The notes: generated by a model not told the origin, from the letters alone. Shown: positions 18,275 through 28,715, counted from the stretch's first letter. The stretch: 43,823 nucleotides of DNA from Streptomyces sp. NRRL S-31 (GCF_000718775.1 NZ_JOCB01000075.1:1-43823); one strand, 5' to 3'. Numbers and translations are program-made.

Positions 18275-19786
18275 TCAGCCCTTCCCCAGCAGCAGCCGGG
18301 CCTCGCCGACCGTGATGACGGAACCGGTGACGAGCACACCGCCGCCCGCGAACTCGCCCTCCTCCTCGGCCAGCGTGATCGCGGCCTCCAGGGCGTCCGG
18401 CAGCCGCGGCTCCACCTGCACCCGCTCGTCGCCGAACACCTCGACGGCGATCGCGGCCAGCTCGTCCGCGTCCATGGCGCGGTGGCTGGAGTTCTGGGTG
18501 ACGACGACCTCGGCGAAGAGCGGCTCGAAGGCCTCCAGCAGCCCCCGCACGTTCTTGTCGCCGCTCGCGCCCACGACCCCGATCAGCCGGCTGAAGTCGA
18601 ACGCCTCCCGCACCGCCTCGGCCGTGGCCGCGGCGCCCGCCGGGTTGTGCGCGGCGTCCAGCACGACGGTGGGTGACCGCCGGACGACCTCCAGGCGGCC
18701 CGGGGAGGAGACGGCCGCGAAGGCCTTGCGGACGGTGTCGATGTCCAGCGGCTCCCGGCGCTGCGCACCGACGCCGAAGAACGCCTCCACGGCGGCGAGC
18801 GCGACGGCCGCGTTGTGCGCCTGGTGCGCGCCGTGCAGCGGGAGGTACACCTCCGGGTACTCGCCGCCGAGGCCGCGCAGGGTGAGCAGCTGCCCGCCGA
18901 CGGCGACCTGCCGGGCGACGACGCCGAACTCCAGCCCCTCGCGGGCGACCGTGGCGTCCACCTCGACGGCCTTCTTCAGCAGCACCTGCGCCGCGTCCAC
19001 CGGCTGCTGGGCCAGGATGACGGTCGCGTCCTGCTTGATGATGCCGCTCTTCTCGCCGGCGATCTCGGCGGTCGTGCCGCCGAGCCGGTCGGTGTGGTCG
19101 AGGTCGATGGGGGTCACGACGGCCACGTCACCGTCGATCACGTTGGTTGCGTCCCAGGAGCCGCCCATGCCGACCTCGACGACGGCGACGTCCACGGGGG
19201 CGTCCGCGAAGGCGGCGTACGCCATGCCGGTGAGGACCTCGAAGAAGGACAGGCGGTACTCCTGCGCGGAGTCGACCATCTCGACGTACGGCTTGATGTC
19301 CCGGTACGTCTCGATGAACCGCTCGGCCGTGACCGGGGCGCCGTCCAGGCTGATCCGCTCGGTGACCGACTGCACGTGCGGGCTGGTGTACCGGCCGGTG
19401 CGCAGCTCGAAGGCGCCGAGCAGGGCCTCGATCATGCGGGCGGTGGAGGTCTTGCCGTTGGTGCCCGTGATGTGGATCGAGGGGTACGAGCGCTGAGGCT
19501 CGCCGAGGACGTCCATCAGCGCGGCGATGCGGGCGACCGAGGGCTCCAGCTTGGTCTCGCCCCAGCGGGTGGCCAGCTCGGCCTCGACCTCGCGCAGGGC
19601 CTTGTCGACCTCCGGGTCCTCCGGGCGCGCGGGGACGTCGGCCTGCGGGGTGCCGCCCTGGGTGCGCAGAGTGCGGCTGCCGGCCTCGATGACCGCGAGG
19701 TCGGGGTCGCGGTCGGTCTCGGCCTCGATGATCTCGTCGAAGCTGTCGAGGGGGTCGGACTGGTCGTTGCCGGGAGTGTCGCTCAC
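18275..19786 (-). CDS. folC: Bifunctional folylpolyglutamate synthase / dihydrofolate synthase
   Basis: 503 aa Mur-ligase-type enzyme that joins glutamate to dihydropteroate and adds further glutamates to folates using ATP. Seen: P-loop HITGTNGKTSTARMIEAL, the EVGMGGSWDATN substrate loop, the DLDHTDRLGGT motif and the C-terminal VVLDAAHNPAGA domain. About 70 acidic residues precede the catalytic core, so it is longer than most (about 430 aa); such a head is common in Streptomyces. GTG start at 19784-19786. It is followed by the DUF4233 gene and ndk. Confidence 0.95.
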   Translation of the reverse strand: MSDTPGNDQSDPLDSFDEIIEAETDRDPDLAVIEAGSRTLRTQGGTPQADVPARPEDPEVDKALREVEAELATRWGETKLEPSVARIAALMDVLGEPQRSYPSIHITGTNGKTSTARMIEALLGAFELRTGRYTSPHVQSVTERISLDGAPVTAERFIETYRDIKPYVEMVDSAQEYRLSFFEVLTGMAYAAFADAPVDVAVVEVGMGGSWDATNVIDGDVAVVTPIDLDHTDRLGGTTAEIAGEKSGIIKQDATVILAQQPVDAAQVLLKKAVEVDATVAREGLEFGVVARQVAVGGQLLTLRGLGGEYPEVYLPLHGAHQAHNAAVALAAVEAFFGVGAQRREPLDIDTVRKAFAAVSSPGRLEVVRRSPTVVLDAAHNPAGAAATAEAVREAFDFSRLIGVVGASGDKNVRGLLEAFEPLFAEVVVTQNSSHRAMDADELAAIAVEVFGDERVQVEPRLPDALEAAITLAEEEGEFAGGGVLVTGSVITVGEARLLLGKG

Positions 19787-19901
19787 GGTGCCAGTCTACG
19801 GAGCGGAACTGACAAAGGGGCCGTTCGGGGTGGCCGGGCGCCCCGGCCGGGTACAGGTGCGCCATGGCCGATCGCGCGCTCCCCGCGCTCCCGGGCAGGG
19901 G

Positions 19902-19934
19902 AAGGCCCCGGTGCCTCACCGGCACCGGGGCCTT
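19902..19934 (-). terminator. Terminator after valS
   Basis: Perfect 14-bp stem (aaggccccggtgcc / ggcaccggggcctt) with a 5-nt loop, 40 nt downstream of the valS stop. It separates valS from folC. Confidence 0.85.
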
Positions 19935-19974
19935 CCCCGACGTCAGCCGTTCGACGCTCCCCCGCGGGGGTGAC

Positions 19975-22599
19975 TCACGCTTCCGGCAGCCGCTCCAGCT
20001 GGGCCTGGATGCGCGTGATGTCCTCCTCGGCCTTGGCCAGGCGCGTGCGGATCTTGTCCACCACGTTCTCCGGGGCCTTGGCCAGGAACGCCTCGTTGCC
20101 GAGCTTGCCCGTGGCCTGGGCCTTCTCCTTCTCGGCGGCGGCCAGGTCCTTGGCCAGGCGCTTGCGCTCCGCGGCGACGTCGATCGTGCCGGAGAGGTCG
20201 AGGGCGACCTCGGCGCCGCCCACCGGCAGGGTGGCCGTGGCCGTGAAGGAGTCGCCCTCCGGCTGGAGGCGGAGCAGCTGGCGGATGGCGGCCTCGTGCG
20301 GGGCGAGGGCCGTGCCGTCCAGCGTCAGACGGGCCGGAACCCGCTGGCCGGGCTGGAGGCCCTGGTCGGCGCGGAACCGGCGGACCTCGGTGATGACCGA
20401 CTGGAGGGTGGAGATCTCCTGCTCGGCCGCCGCGTCGCGGAAGCCGCTGTCGGTCGGCCAGTCGGCGATGACGACCGACTCGCCGCCGGTCAGCGTGGTC
20501 CACAGGGTCTCGGTGACGAACGGGACCACCGGGTGCAGCAGCCTGAGGGTGACGTCCAGGACCTCGCCGAGGACCCGCTTGCTGACCTCGGCCGGCTCGC
20601 CGCCCGCCTGGAAGACCGTCTTGGACAGCTCGACGTACCAGTCGAAGACCTCGTCCCACGCGAAGTGGAAGAGGGCGTCGGTGAGCTTGGCGAACTGGTA
20701 GTCGTCGTAGTGGGCGTCGACCTCGGCGACGACCGAGTTGAGGCGGGAGAGGATCCAGCGGTCCGTCGCCGACAGCTTCGCCGGCTCCGGCAGCGGCCCC
20801 TCCACCGTCGCGCCGTTCATCAGCGCGAAGCGGGTCGCGTTCCAGATCTTGTTGGCGAAGTTGCGGGCGCCCTGGACCCAGTCCTCGCCGATCGGGACGT
20901 CGACGCCCGGGTTGGCGCCGCGCGCCAGGGTGAACCGGAGCGCGTCGGAGCCGTACTTGTCCATCCAGTCCAGCGGGTTGACCGCGTTGCCGAAGGACTT
21001 CGACATCTTCTTGCCGAACTGGTCGCGGACCATGCCGTGCAGGGCGATGGTGTGGAACGGCGGGGTGCCGTCCATCGCGTACAGGCCGAACATCATCATC
21101 CGGGCGACCCAGAAGAAGAGGATGTCGTAGCCGGTGACCAGGACGGAGTTCGGGTAGAACTTCGCCAGCGACTCGGTCTGTTCGGGCCAGCCGAGGGTGG
21201 AGAAGGGCCACAGGCCGGAGGAGAACCAGGTGTCGAGGACGTCGGTTTCCTGGTGCCAGCCCTCGCCGGTCGGTGCCTCGTCGTCCGGGCCGACGCAGAC
21301 GACCTCGCCGTCCGGGCCGTACCAGACGGGGATGCGGTGGCCCCACCACAGCTGGCGCGAGATGCACCAGTCGTGCAGGTTGTCGACCCAGTCGAAGTAC
21401 CGCTTCTCCATCTCCTGCGGATGGATCTTGACCTTGCCCTCGCGGACGGCGTCGCCGGCGGCCTGGGCGAGCGGGCCGACCTTGACCCACCACTGCATGG
21501 ACAGCCGGGGCTCGATGGTGGTCTTGCAGCGCGAGCAGTGGCCGACGGAGTGGACGTAGGGCCGCTTCTCGGCGACGATCCGGCCCTCGGCGCGCAGCGC
21601 GGCGACGATCGCCGAGCGGGCCTCCAGCCGGTCCATGCCCTGGAAGGGGCCGTGGACGGTGATGACGGCGTGCTCGTCCATCACGGTGATGGACGCCAGG
21701 TCGTGCCGCTGGCCGATCTCGAAGTCGTTCGGGTCGTGGGCCGGGGTGACCTTGACGGCACCCGTGCCGAACTCGGGGTCGACGTGCTCGTCGGCGACGA
21801 CCGGGATGGAGCGGTCGGTCAGCGGGAGCCTGATGAGCGTGCCGACGAGGTGCTTGTACCGCTCGTCCTCGGGGTGGACGGCGACGGCGGTGTCACCGAG
21901 CATCGTCTCCGCGCGGGTGGTGGCGACGACGATGGTGTCGTCCCCCTCCCCGTACTTCATGGAGACCAGCTCGCCGTCGTCGTCCTGGTACTCCACCTCG
22001 ATGTCCGAGATGGCCGTCAGACAGCGCGGGCACCAGTTGATGATGCGCTCGGCGCGGTAGATCAGCTCGTCGTCGTAGAGCTTCTTGAAGATGGTCTGGA
22101 CGGCCTGGGACAGGCCCTCGTCCATGGTGAAGCGCTCACGGGACCAGGCGACGCCGTCGCCGAGGCGGCGCATCTGGCCGCTGATCTGGCCGCCGGACTC
22201 GGACTTCCACTGCCAGACGCGCTCGACGAATGCCTCGCGGCCCAGGTCCTGCCGGGACTTGCCCTCCTTGCCCAGCTCGCGCTCGACCACGTTCTGCGTG
22301 GCGATGCCGGCGTGGTCCATGCCGGGCTGCCACAGCGTCTCGTAGCCCTGCATGCGCTTGCGGCGGGTGAGGGCGTCGATGAGGGTGTGCTCGAAGGCGT
22401 GCCCGAGGTGCAGGCTGCCGGTGACGTTGGGCGGCGGGATGACGATCGTGTAGGGCGGCTTGTCGCTCTTCGCGTCCGCCTCGAAGTAACCGCGCTCTAC
22501 CCAGCGCTCGTACAGCGGCCCCTCTACATCGGCCGGCGCGTACTGGGTCGGCAGTTCGGTGTCGGGCGCGGGTGGCTGCTGCTGAGCGTTCTCGGTCAC
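19975..22599 (-). CDS. valS: Valyl-tRNA synthetase
   Basis: 874 aa class I aminoacyl-tRNA synthetase. Seen: HIGH-type motif in [15 protein letters not shown], editing (CP1) domain with [19 protein letters not shown], zinc-type cysteines near '[11 protein letters not shown]', KMSKS-type loop in [11 protein letters not shown], anticodon-binding domain, and a C-terminal coiled coil (~810-870, [21 protein letters not shown]). Start set at GTG 22597-22599 ([12 protein letters not shown]...), because the frame upstream has no family similarity. It lies back to back with the gene at 22737. Confidence 0.95.
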   Translation of the reverse strand: MTENAQQQPPAPDTELPTQYAPADVEGPLYERWVERGYFEADAKSDKPPYTIVIPPPNVTGSLHLGHAFEHTLIDALTRRKRMQGYETLWQPGMDHAGIATQNVVERELGKEGKSRQDLGREAFVERVWQWKSESGGQISGQMRRLGDGVAWSRERFTMDEGLSQAVQTIFKKLYDDELIYRAERIINWCPRCLTAISDIEVEYQDDDGELVSMKYGEGDDTIVVATTRAETMLGDTAVAVHPEDERYKHLVGTLIRLPLTDRSIPVVADEHVDPEFGTGAVKVTPAHDPNDFEIGQRHDLASITVMDEHAVITVHGPFQGMDRLEARSAIVAALRAEGRIVAEKRPYVHSVGHCSRCKTTIEPRLSMQWWVKVGPLAQAAGDAVREGKVKIHPQEMEKRYFDWVDNLHDWCISRQLWWGHRIPVWYGPDGEVVCVGPDDEAPTGEGWHQETDVLDTWFSSGLWPFSTLGWPEQTESLAKFYPNSVLVTGYDILFFWVARMMMFGLYAMDGTPPFHTIALHGMVRDQFGKKMSKSFGNAVNPLDWMDKYGSDALRFTLARGANPGVDVPIGEDWVQGARNFANKIWNATRFALMNGATVEGPLPEPAKLSATDRWILSRLNSVVAEVDAHYDDYQFAKLTDALFHFAWDEVFDWYVELSKTVFQAGGEPAEVSKRVLGEVLDVTLRLLHPVVPFVTETLWTTLTGGESVVIADWPTDSGFRDAAAEQEISTLQSVITEVRRFRADQGLQPGQRVPARLTLDGTALAPHEAAIRQLLRLQPEGDSFTATATLPVGGAEVALDLSGTIDVAAERKRLAKDLAAAEKEKAQATGKLGNEAFLAKAPENVVDKIRTRLAKAEEDITRIQAQLERLPEA

Positions 22600-22736
22600 G
22601 CAGGTCAGTTTAGAGGTGTCACGGGGCGGTCCCGAAACGCGTTTGTTCTGTAACGGTGCGGCCCCCGGTGCCGTGCGTTTCCCGGCCCTGGGCCAGGATG
22701 TCGGGAACACATAAACTTCTGGAGGGGAACCCAGGA

Positions 22737-23744
22737 ATGAGCAACAACCAGCCGGGCCCGTACGGCCAGCCGCCCCAGCAGCCGGGCCCCTACGGCCAGC
22801 CGGGGCAGCCTGGGCCGTACGGCCAGCCGGGCCCCTACGGCCAGCCGCCGCAGGCTCCGCAGCCCGGCTACGGCTACCCCCAGCAGGCCCCTCCGGCGCC
22901 GCAGCCCGGGTACGGCTACCCCCAGGGCGCTCCCCAGGGCGCTCCCCAGGGCGCGCCGCAGGGCGCTCCGCAGCAGCCGGGGCCGTACGGCCAGCAGCCG
23001 AACCCCTACGGCCAGCAGCAGCCGTACGGCGTGCCGCAGCCGCCGCAGTCGGGCGGCGGGAAGAAGAAGACGGGTCTCATCGTCGGCGCCGTCGCCGTGG
23101 TGGCCGCCGTGGCGGTGGGGGCGTACTTCGTGCTCGCCGGGAGCGGCGGCGATATCACGGACGACGGTCCGCACAAGCTGGTCGCGAAGAGCTCGGTGGT
23201 CGACGGCACCTACAAGAAGTCCAACGACTCGGGGTCCGACAACGACATCACCGACTCCGACCGCTCGGACTTCGAGAAGTGGGGGGTGAAGAACCCCACC
23301 GAGGTGAGCGCCGGTTACGAGGCCGGCACCGGGCTGAGCAAGAAGGGGCTCTCCTTCAGCGGCGTCTACGGCACCATCGACGACCCCGAGGCCGTCGTCG
23401 ACGCCATGTTCGCCAAGGCCAAGTCCGAGGCCGACAAGACCCAGAGCGGCTCCGACACCAAGGGCAAGCTGGTCGGCAGCCCCGAGGCCGTGAGCCCGGC
23501 GGACTTCTCGGGCGGCATCATGAAGTGCCAGATCGCCCAGATCGACAGCAGCAGCTCGTCGGCCTCGGAGTCGGGCGTTCCGGAGACCATCAAGATGCCG
23601 GTGTGCATATGGGCCGACCACAGCACCGTCGCCTTCGTGTCGGCGTACAGCGTCGCCTCCATCGCCTCCGGTGACGGCGGCTCGGTGGAGGACCTGGGCA
23701 ACCTCACGGCCAAGCTCCGCAACGACGTGCGGGAGAAGATCTAG
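22737..23744 (+). CDS. Pro/Gly/Gln/Tyr-rich single-pass membrane protein, unknown function
   Basis: 335 aa from ATG 22737 ([13 protein letters not shown]...), with GGAGGGG 8 nt upstream. Seen: a low-complexity cytoplasmic N-terminus (~1-108) of PGPYGQP and GAPQ repeats; a KKK stop-transfer signal and one membrane span (~112-134); and a Ser/Asp-rich extracytoplasmic domain (~135-335) with two cysteines ([16 protein letters not shown]) that may form a disulphide. Such Pro/Gly/Tyr-rich heads are common in Streptomyces membrane proteins of unknown role. It is monocistronic: valS diverges on its left and a terminator follows. It has the usual place between valS and clpX. Confidence 0.85.
   Translation: MSNNQPGPYGQPPQQPGPYGQPGQPGPYGQPGPYGQPPQAPQPGYGYPQQAPPAPQPGYGYPQGAPQGAPQGAPQGAPQQPGPYGQQPNPYGQQQPYGVPQPPQSGGGKKKTGLIVGAVAVVAAVAVGAYFVLAGSGGDITDDGPHKLVAKSSVVDGTYKKSNDSGSDNDITDSDRSDFEKWGVKNPTEVSAGYEAGTGLSKKGLSFSGVYGTIDDPEAVVDAMFAKAKSEADKTQSGSDTKGKLVGSPEAVSPADFSGGIMKCQIAQIDSSSSSASESGVPETIKMPVCIWADHSTVAFVSAYSVASIASGDGGSVEDLGNLTAKLRNDVREKI
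22924..22975 (+). repeat. 12-bp tandem repeat encoding GAPQ
   Basis: Four to five copies of gggcgctccccag and close variants inside the N-terminus of the gene at 22737. Copy number is likely to vary between strains; changes stay in frame because the unit is 12 bp. Confidence 0.7.
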
Positions 23745-23780
23745 CGGTCGGGGCGCGGGCGGCGTCGCGTCTTCCGCGCA

Positions 23781-23813
23781 GGGGTGTCCGCCACGGGGGC
23801 GGACACCCCTTTT
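23781..23813 (+). terminator. Terminator after the Pro/Gly-rich membrane protein gene
   Basis: Perfect 12-bp stem (ggggtgtccgcc / ggcggacacccc), 5-nt loop, followed by TTTT. It is a classical intrinsic terminator 36 nt after the stop. Confidence 0.85.
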
Positions 23814-23853
23814 CGCGCGTCGGCGCCCGGTCCGGAGCCTCCGGCTCCGGAAA

Positions 23854-23896
23854 CGCCGACGGGCAGGCACCCCGTGGGGGTGCCTGCCCGTCGGCG
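23854..23896 (-). terminator. Terminator after clpX
   Basis: Perfect 20-bp stem (23854-23873 with 23877-23896) and a 3-nt loop, 11 nt beyond the clpX stop. With the terminator at 23781 and a small 9-bp hairpin (23831-23851) it insulates two convergent genes. Confidence 0.85.
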
Positions 23897-23906
23897 TGCG
23901 GTGTGC

Positions 23907-25193
23907 TCAGGCCGTCTTCTGCTCCCCCGAGCCCCGTCCCCGGGCGTCACGCGGGATCAGGGTCGGGTTGACGTTGGAGAGGACCACGTCGGCGGTGATG
24001 ACGACACGGGCCACGTCCTTGCGGGACGGCACCTCGTACATCACGCCCTGGAGGACCTCCTCCATGATGGCGCGCAGACCGCGGGCGCCGGTCTGGCGGA
24101 GGATCGCCTGGTCGGCGATGGCCTCCAGCGCCTCGCGCTCGAAGTCCAGCTCCACGCCGTCGAGTTCGAACAGCCGCTGGTACTGCTTGACGAGCGCGTT
24201 GCGGGGCTCCACCAGGATCTGCAGGAGCGCCTCGCGGTCGAGGTTGTGGACCGAGGTGATCACCGGCAGGCGGCCGATGAACTCGGGGATCATGCCGAAC
24301 TTGACCAGGTCCTCCGGCATGACGTCCTCGAAGACGTCCTTGGCCTCCAGCTCGCGCTTGGACAGGATCGTGGCACCGAAGCCGATGCCCTTCGCGCCGG
24401 CCCGGGCCTCGATGATCTTCTCCAGCCCGGCGAAGGCGCCGCCCACGATGAACAGCACGTTCGTCGTGTCGATCTGGATGAACTCCTGGTGCGGGTGCTT
24501 GCGGCCGCCCTGCGGCGGCACCGAGGCCGTGGTGCCCTCGAGGATCTTCAGCAAGGCCTGCTGCACGCCCTCGCCCGACACGTCACGGGTGATCGACGGG
24601 TTCTCGCTCTTGCGGGCGACCTTGTCGATCTCGTCGATGTAGATGATCCCGGTCTCGGCCTTCTTGACGTCGTAGTCCGCGGCCTGGATCAGCTTCAGCA
24701 GGATGTTCTCGACGTCCTCGCCGACGTACCCCGCCTCGGTCAGCGCCGTGGCGTCGGCGATCGCGAACGGGACGTTCAGCATGCGCGCCAGGGTCTGCGC
24801 GAGGAGGGTCTTGCCCGAGCCCGTGGGCCCGAGCAGCAGGATGTTGGACTTCGCCAGCTCGATCGCGTCGTCACGGCCGCTCGCGCCGCCGTTCTCGCCC
24901 GCCTGGACCCGCTTGTAGTGGTTGTACACCGCGACGGACAGGGCCTTCTTGGCGGCCTCCTGGCCGACCACGTAGCCCTCCAGGAACTCGTAGATCTCGC
25001 GGGGCTTGGGCAGTTCCTCCCAGCGCACCTCGCTCGTCTCCGCGAGCTCCTCCTCGATGATCTCGTTGCAGAGATCGATGCACTCGTCGCAGATGTACAC
25101 ACCGGGCCCTGCGATGAGCTTCTTGACCTGCTTCTGGCTCTTGCCACAGAACGAGCACTTGAGCAGATCGCCGCCGTCACCGATGCGTGCCAC
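23907..25193 (-). CDS. clpX: ATP-dependent Clp protease ATP-binding subunit ClpX
   Basis: 428 aa AAA+ unfoldase that feeds substrates to ClpP. Seen: the N-terminal zinc-binding domain with C13-x2-C16 and C35-x2-C38, Walker A ([18 protein letters not shown]), Walker B ([13 protein letters not shown]), the pore loop GYVGEDVE, and the ClpP-docking IGF loop (KGIGFGATI). GTG start at 25191-25193. It is read in the same direction as clpP1-clpP2, but 170 bp with two inverted repeats lie between, so it may have its own promoter. Confidence 0.97.
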   Translation of the reverse strand: MARIGDGGDLLKCSFCGKSQKQVKKLIAGPGVYICDECIDLCNEIIEEELAETSEVRWEELPKPREIYEFLEGYVVGQEAAKKALSVAVYNHYKRVQAGENGGASGRDDAIELAKSNILLLGPTGSGKTLLAQTLARMLNVPFAIADATALTEAGYVGEDVENILLKLIQAADYDVKKAETGIIYIDEIDKVARKSENPSITRDVSGEGVQQALLKILEGTTASVPPQGGRKHPHQEFIQIDTTNVLFIVGGAFAGLEKIIEARAGAKGIGFGATILSKRELEAKDVFEDVMPEDLVKFGMIPEFIGRLPVITSVHNLDREALLQILVEPRNALVKQYQRLFELDGVELDFEREALEAIADQAILRQTGARGLRAIMEEVLQGVMYEVPSRKDVARVVITADVVLSNVNPTLIPRDARGRGSGEQKTA

Positions 25194-25280
25194 GGTGTGC
25201 TTCCCCTTCGCCTGGGAGACGCCTGGACGTCATGAGTCCAGCGGCTCCTGGTGCTGCCTTATGTCCGACGGTACCTTGCC

Positions 25281-25299
25281 GGGCCCGGTGTTCGGGCCC
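25281..25299 (-). terminator. Hairpin between clpP2 and clpX
   Basis: Stem gggcccg / cgggccc with loop gtgtt, 65 nt after the clpP2 stop. A second inverted repeat (ccttggca 25301-25308 with tgccaagg 25331-25338) lies beside it. Together they could attenuate or end the clpP1P2 transcript. Confidence 0.5.
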
Positions 25300-25363
25300 C
25301 CCTTGGCAGGGTTCACTTTGCCGTGCGCCGTGCCAAGGGAGGGCGCAAGTGCGAGGATCCGCG

Positions 25364-26029
25364 TCAGCGGACCGCGCTGTTGTTCAGCTTGCGGGTGGAG
25401 ATGATCTGGTCGACGAGGCCGTACTCCAGCGCCTCCTCGGCCGTGAGGATCTTGTCGCGCTCGATGTCCTCGCGGACCTTCTCGATCGGCTGGTTCGAGT
25501 GCTTGGCCAGCATGTTCTCCAGCTGCTCACGCATCCGGGTGAACTCCGCGGCGATGATCTCCAGGTCCGAGAGCTGACCGCGACCGGTGGAGCCCGCCGG
25601 CTGGTGGATCAGCACGCGCGAGTTCGGCAGCGCCATGCGCTTGCCGGGCGTGCCCGCGGCGAGCAGGATGGCCGCGGCGGAGGCCGCCTGGCCCATGCAG
25701 ACCGTCTGGATGTCGGGCTTCACGAACTGCATCGTGTCGTAGATCGCCGTCAGGGCGGTCATGTCGCCACCGGGGCTGTTGATGTAGATCGAGATGTCCC
25801 GGTCCGGGTCCATCGACTCCAGGCACAGCAGCTGCGCCATGACGTCGTTGGCGGAGGCGTCGTCGATCTGGACGCCGAGGAAGATCACGCGCTCCTCGAA
25901 GAGCTTCGCGTACGGGTCGTACTCGCGGATGCCCTGGGAGGTGCGCTCGACGAAGCGCGGGATGACGTAGCGGCTGTCGGGGCGGGGCCCTTCGTACATG
26001 CCGCTGGCGGCGCCGGGGAAGTTGCTCAT
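25364..26029 (-). CDS. clpP2: ATP-dependent Clp protease proteolytic subunit ClpP2
   Basis: 221 aa serine peptidase subunit. Seen: catalytic S117 (GQAASAAAI), H142 ([14 protein letters not shown]) and D192 ([12 protein letters not shown]), so the triad is complete. Start at ATG 26027-26029 ([15 protein letters not shown]...); a second ATG ten codons on is possible, and the first residues are probably removed during maturation. It starts 70 nt after clpP1 ends. In actinobacteria the two subunits form mixed ClpP1P2 complexes. Confidence 0.93.
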   Translation of the reverse strand: MSNFPGAASGMYEGPRPDSRYVIPRFVERTSQGIREYDPYAKLFEERVIFLGVQIDDASANDVMAQLLCLESMDPDRDISIYINSPGGDMTALTAIYDTMQFVKPDIQTVCMGQAASAAAILLAAGTPGKRMALPNSRVLIHQPAGSTGRGQLSDLEIIAAEFTRMREQLENMLAKHSNQPIEKVREDIERDKILTAEEALEYGLVDQIISTRKLNNSAVR

Positions 26030-26099
26030 GGGGTGTTCACCGTCCTGGTGGCGTTCTGGGTGGCTTCGGTCTCGGCGGTGCGTGGCGTGGCCGGGCCGG

Positions 26100-26717
26100 T
26101 CAGGCACCGGTGCCGCCGCCTCCCGGAACACCCGAGGCGTGCGTGATGATCTCGTCAATGAGACCGTACTCCTTGGCCTCTTCCGGGGTGAACCAGCGGT
26201 CGCGGTCGCCGTCGCGGATGATCGCCTCGACCGTCTGGCCGGAGTGCAGCGCGGTCAGCTCGGACATGCGCTTCTTGGTGCGCAGCAGGTACTCGGCCTG
26301 GATCTTGATGTCCGAGACCGTACCGCCGAGGCCCGCGGAGCCCTGGTGCATCATGATGTCGGCGTGGGGCAGCGCGAAGCGCTTGCCGGCGGCGCCGCCG
26401 GTGAGCAGGAACTGGCCCATCGAAGCGGCCATTCCCATGGCGATCGTCACCACGTCGTTCGGGATGTACTGCATGGTGTCGTAGATCGCCATGCCGGCCG
26501 TCACCGAGCCGCCGGGGCTGTTGATGTAAAGGAAGATGTCCTTGTCCGGGTCGGCGGCAAGGAGCAGCAGCTGTGCGGTGATCTTGTTGGCGATGTCGTC
26601 GTCAACCTGCTGGCCGAGGAAGATGATCCGCTCGTTGAGCAGCCGGTTGTAGACCTGGTCGCCGAGGCCACCACCGATGGAAGGCTCGCCGGCGGCGGAG
26701 GGCATCAGATTCGTCAC
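26100..26717 (-). CDS. clpP1: ATP-dependent Clp protease proteolytic subunit ClpP1
   Basis: 205 aa from GTG 26715-26717, which has AGGTGG close upstream; a frame 14 codons longer exists. Seen: catalytic S99 (GMAASMGQ), H124 ([12 protein letters not shown]) and D173 ([11 protein letters not shown]). The handle region reads HQG instead of the usual HQP, a change I believe is typical of Streptomyces ClpP1. First gene of the clpP1-clpP2 operon; a ClgR-type box and a predicted -10 lie upstream, which fits activation of the operon by ClgR under protein stress. Confidence 0.93.
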   Translation of the reverse strand: MTNLMPSAAGEPSIGGGLGDQVYNRLLNERIIFLGQQVDDDIANKITAQLLLLAADPDKDIFLYINSPGGSVTAGMAIYDTMQYIPNDVVTIAMGMAASMGQFLLTGGAAGKRFALPHADIMMHQGSAGLGGTVSDIKIQAEYLLRTKKRMSELTALHSGQTVEAIIRDGDRDRWFTPEEAKEYGLIDEIITHASGVPGGGGTGA

Positions 26718-26820
26718 GTATCCACCTGCTCGTCTTACGACGGCGCCGGGCCGTCTCACGTCGTCCTGCCGGAGGCTTGGCGGGGGGTGTCAGGAGACTC
26801 CCCTGCCCCCGTATTCATGG

Positions 26821-26826
26821 ACCCTA
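26821..26826 (-). promoter_or_regulatory. Predicted -10 element of the clpP1 promoter
   Basis: TAGGGT on the minus strand, a common -10 form in Streptomyces. A start point about 7 nt downstream (near 26814) would give a 5' leader of about 97 nt. No good -35 is visible at 17-18 bp, as expected of an activator-dependent promoter. Confidence 0.5.
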
Positions 26827-26863
26827 ACGCTCAGGCCCCTTCGGAGAATCCCGGAGATGGGAG

Positions 26864-26881
26864 TGTTCGCCGGGGGCGTAG
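26864..26881 (-). promoter_or_regulatory. ClgR-type operator upstream of clpP1P2
   Basis: The 18-bp sequence tgttcgccgggggcgtag matches the actinobacterial ClgR consensus WNNWCGCYNANRGCGWWS at all but one position, and fits the form GTTCGC-N5-GCG. Its centre lies about 59 bp upstream of the predicted start point, the usual place for an activator that contacts RNA polymerase. ClgR is known to activate clp genes in Streptomyces and Corynebacterium. Confidence 0.7.
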
Positions 26882-26889
26882 CGCTCCGC

Positions 26890-27075
26890 GGGCGGCCGGG
26901 TGCGGTTCGTGGGTGCGGTGCGGCCGTCCCGGGGTGGTCGTCCGGTGCGGTGGCTCCGGTACGGCCGTCCGGTACGGCCGTGGGTGCGGCCGGGTCGACG
27001 CGGTCGTCCGGTACGGCCCGACCGGTGTGATCGCCGGTCGCCCGGCGGGGTCGTCCCGGTACGGCCGTCTCCCGT
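26890..27075. repeat. GC-rich repeats between clpP1 and tig
   Basis: Four exact copies of the 11-mer ccggtacggcc (26956, 26969, 27008, 27056) among many looser copies of ggtgcgg and cgtccgg. Together with the clpP1 promoter and the tig terminator this fills the 480-bp gap. No convincing gene: frames through it have mixed third positions. Confidence 0.6.
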
Positions 27076-27138
27076 GAGGCCCGCCCCCCGGCCGCGGGTG
27101 CGCGCTTCCCGGGCGGGTCGCACCGGCCGGAGACGGCG

Positions 27139-27169
27139 CGGGCCCCCGGGAGACACTCCCAGGGGCCCG
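27139..27169 (-). terminator. Terminator after tig
   Basis: Stem cgggcccc + gggag paired with ctccc + ggggcccg, one internal mismatch, 3-nt loop; 31 nt after the tig stop. Confidence 0.75.
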
Positions 27170-27199
27170 TCGACGTCGTCAGAGGCGACGCGGGGCGGT

Positions 27200-28594
27200 T
27201 CAGCCCTCGGTCTTCTCCTCGGCGGCCTCGGCGGCCTCAGTGGACTCGGTGGCCTCGGCCTGGGCGGCCTCGGTCTCCTCCTCTTCGTCGTCCAGGTCGA
27301 CGATCTCGCCGTTGGTGTCCTTCACCGTGGCGGCCTCGACCACGACGGCCAGCGCCTTGCCCCGGGCGACCTCGCCGACCAGGAGCGGCACCTGGCCACC
27401 CTCGACGACGGCCTGGGCGAACTGGTCGGGGGACATGCCGGAGGAGGCGGCGCGCCGCATGAGGTGCTCGGTGAGCTCCTCCTGGTTGACGTTGAGCTGC
27501 TCCTTCTTGACCAGCTCGTCCAGGACGAACTGGGTCTTGATGCCCTTGACCGCGGCCTCGCGGGTCTCGGCCTCGAACTCCTCGGCGGTCTTGCCCTGGA
27601 TCTCCAGGTACTTGTCGAGGGTGAGACCCATCTGGCCGAGCTGGTGGTGCTCCAGGTTGTGCTTGCGGGTGTTGATCTCGTCCTCGAGGAGCTTCTCGGG
27701 GACGGGGACCTCCACCAGCTCCAGCAGCTTCTCCAGGACGCGCTCCTGGGCCTGCGTGGCCTGGTCGAACTGCTTCATGTTGGCGAGGCGCTTGCGGCTG
27801 TCGGCCTTCAGCTCCTCCAGGGTGTCGAACTCGGAGGCGAGCTGCGCGAACTCGTCGTCCAGCTCGGGGAGTTCCCGGGCGGCGACCTGGGTGACCTTGA
27901 CGGTGACCTCGGCCTCGCGGCCCGCGGCGGAGCCGCCCTTCAGCTCGGAGGAGAAGGTGGCCTCCTCGCCGGCCGACTTGCCCTTGACGGCGTCGTCGAT
28001 GCCGTCCAGCAGCTCACCGGAGCCGATGGTGTAGGAGACGCCGTTGGCGATGCCGTCCTCCAGCACCTCGCCGTCGACCTTGGCCTCCAGGTCGATGGTG
28101 ACGACGTCGCCGTCCTCGGCGGCACGCTCCACCGGGGTGGTGGAGGCGAAGCGCTCGCGGAGCTGCTCCACCGACTTCTCGAGGTCCTCGTCGGTGACCT
28201 CGACGGCGTCGACCTCGACCTCGATACCGGAGTAGTCCGGGATCTCCAGGGCCGGGCGGACGTCGACCTCGGCGGTGAAGTTCAGCGTCTCGCCGTCCTT
28301 CAGCTCCGTGATGTCGACCTCGGGCTGGCCCAGCGGGCTCAGCTCGGCCTCGTTGACGGCGTCGGTGTAGAACTTGGGCAGCGCGTCGTTGACGGCCTCC
28401 TCCAGCACCGCACCCCGGCCGAACCGCTGGTCGATCACGCGGGCGGGGATCTTGCCCTTGCGGAAGCCCTTCACCGTGACCTGCTGGTTGATCTTCTTGT
28501 ACGCCGCGTCGAGGCTGTCCTTGAGCTCCTCGAAGGGCACCTCGACAGTGAGCCGAACCCGGGTCGGGTTCAGGGTCTCCACGGCGCTCTTCAC
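27200..28594 (-). CDS. tig: Trigger factor
   Basis: 464 aa ribosome-bound chaperone and peptidyl-prolyl isomerase. Seen: the ribosome-binding signature ([17 protein letters not shown]) in the N-terminal domain, the FKBP-type domain (~155-245, [17 protein letters not shown]), the long helical C-terminal domain, and a strongly acidic Glu/Ala-rich tail. GTG start at 28592-28594 with AAGGAG 8 nt upstream. Its place upstream of clpP1P2-clpX is the usual bacterial arrangement, linking folding and degradation. Confidence 0.96.
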   Translation of the reverse strand: MKSAVETLNPTRVRLTVEVPFEELKDSLDAAYKKINQQVTVKGFRKGKIPARVIDQRFGRGAVLEEAVNDALPKFYTDAVNEAELSPLGQPEVDITELKDGETLNFTAEVDVRPALEIPDYSGIEVEVDAVEVTDEDLEKSVEQLRERFASTTPVERAAEDGDVVTIDLEAKVDGEVLEDGIANGVSYTIGSGELLDGIDDAVKGKSAGEEATFSSELKGGSAAGREAEVTVKVTQVAARELPELDDEFAQLASEFDTLEELKADSRKRLANMKQFDQATQAQERVLEKLLELVEVPVPEKLLEDEINTRKHNLEHHQLGQMGLTLDKYLEIQGKTAEEFEAETREAAVKGIKTQFVLDELVKKEQLNVNQEELTEHLMRRAASSGMSPDQFAQAVVEGGQVPLLVGEVARGKALAVVVEAATVKDTNGEIVDLDDEEEETEAAQAEATESTEAAEAAEEKTEG

Positions 28595-28715
28595 GGTTCG
28601 GTCTCCTTGTGGCTGACTTCTGGGGTTCCGCCGGGGCCAGACCGGCCCGGCGGATTTCGCTGCCCGGAGGAGTACGTAGGCCGAGTGGGCCGGGACACAC
28701 GGGCGCGCAGTCTGC

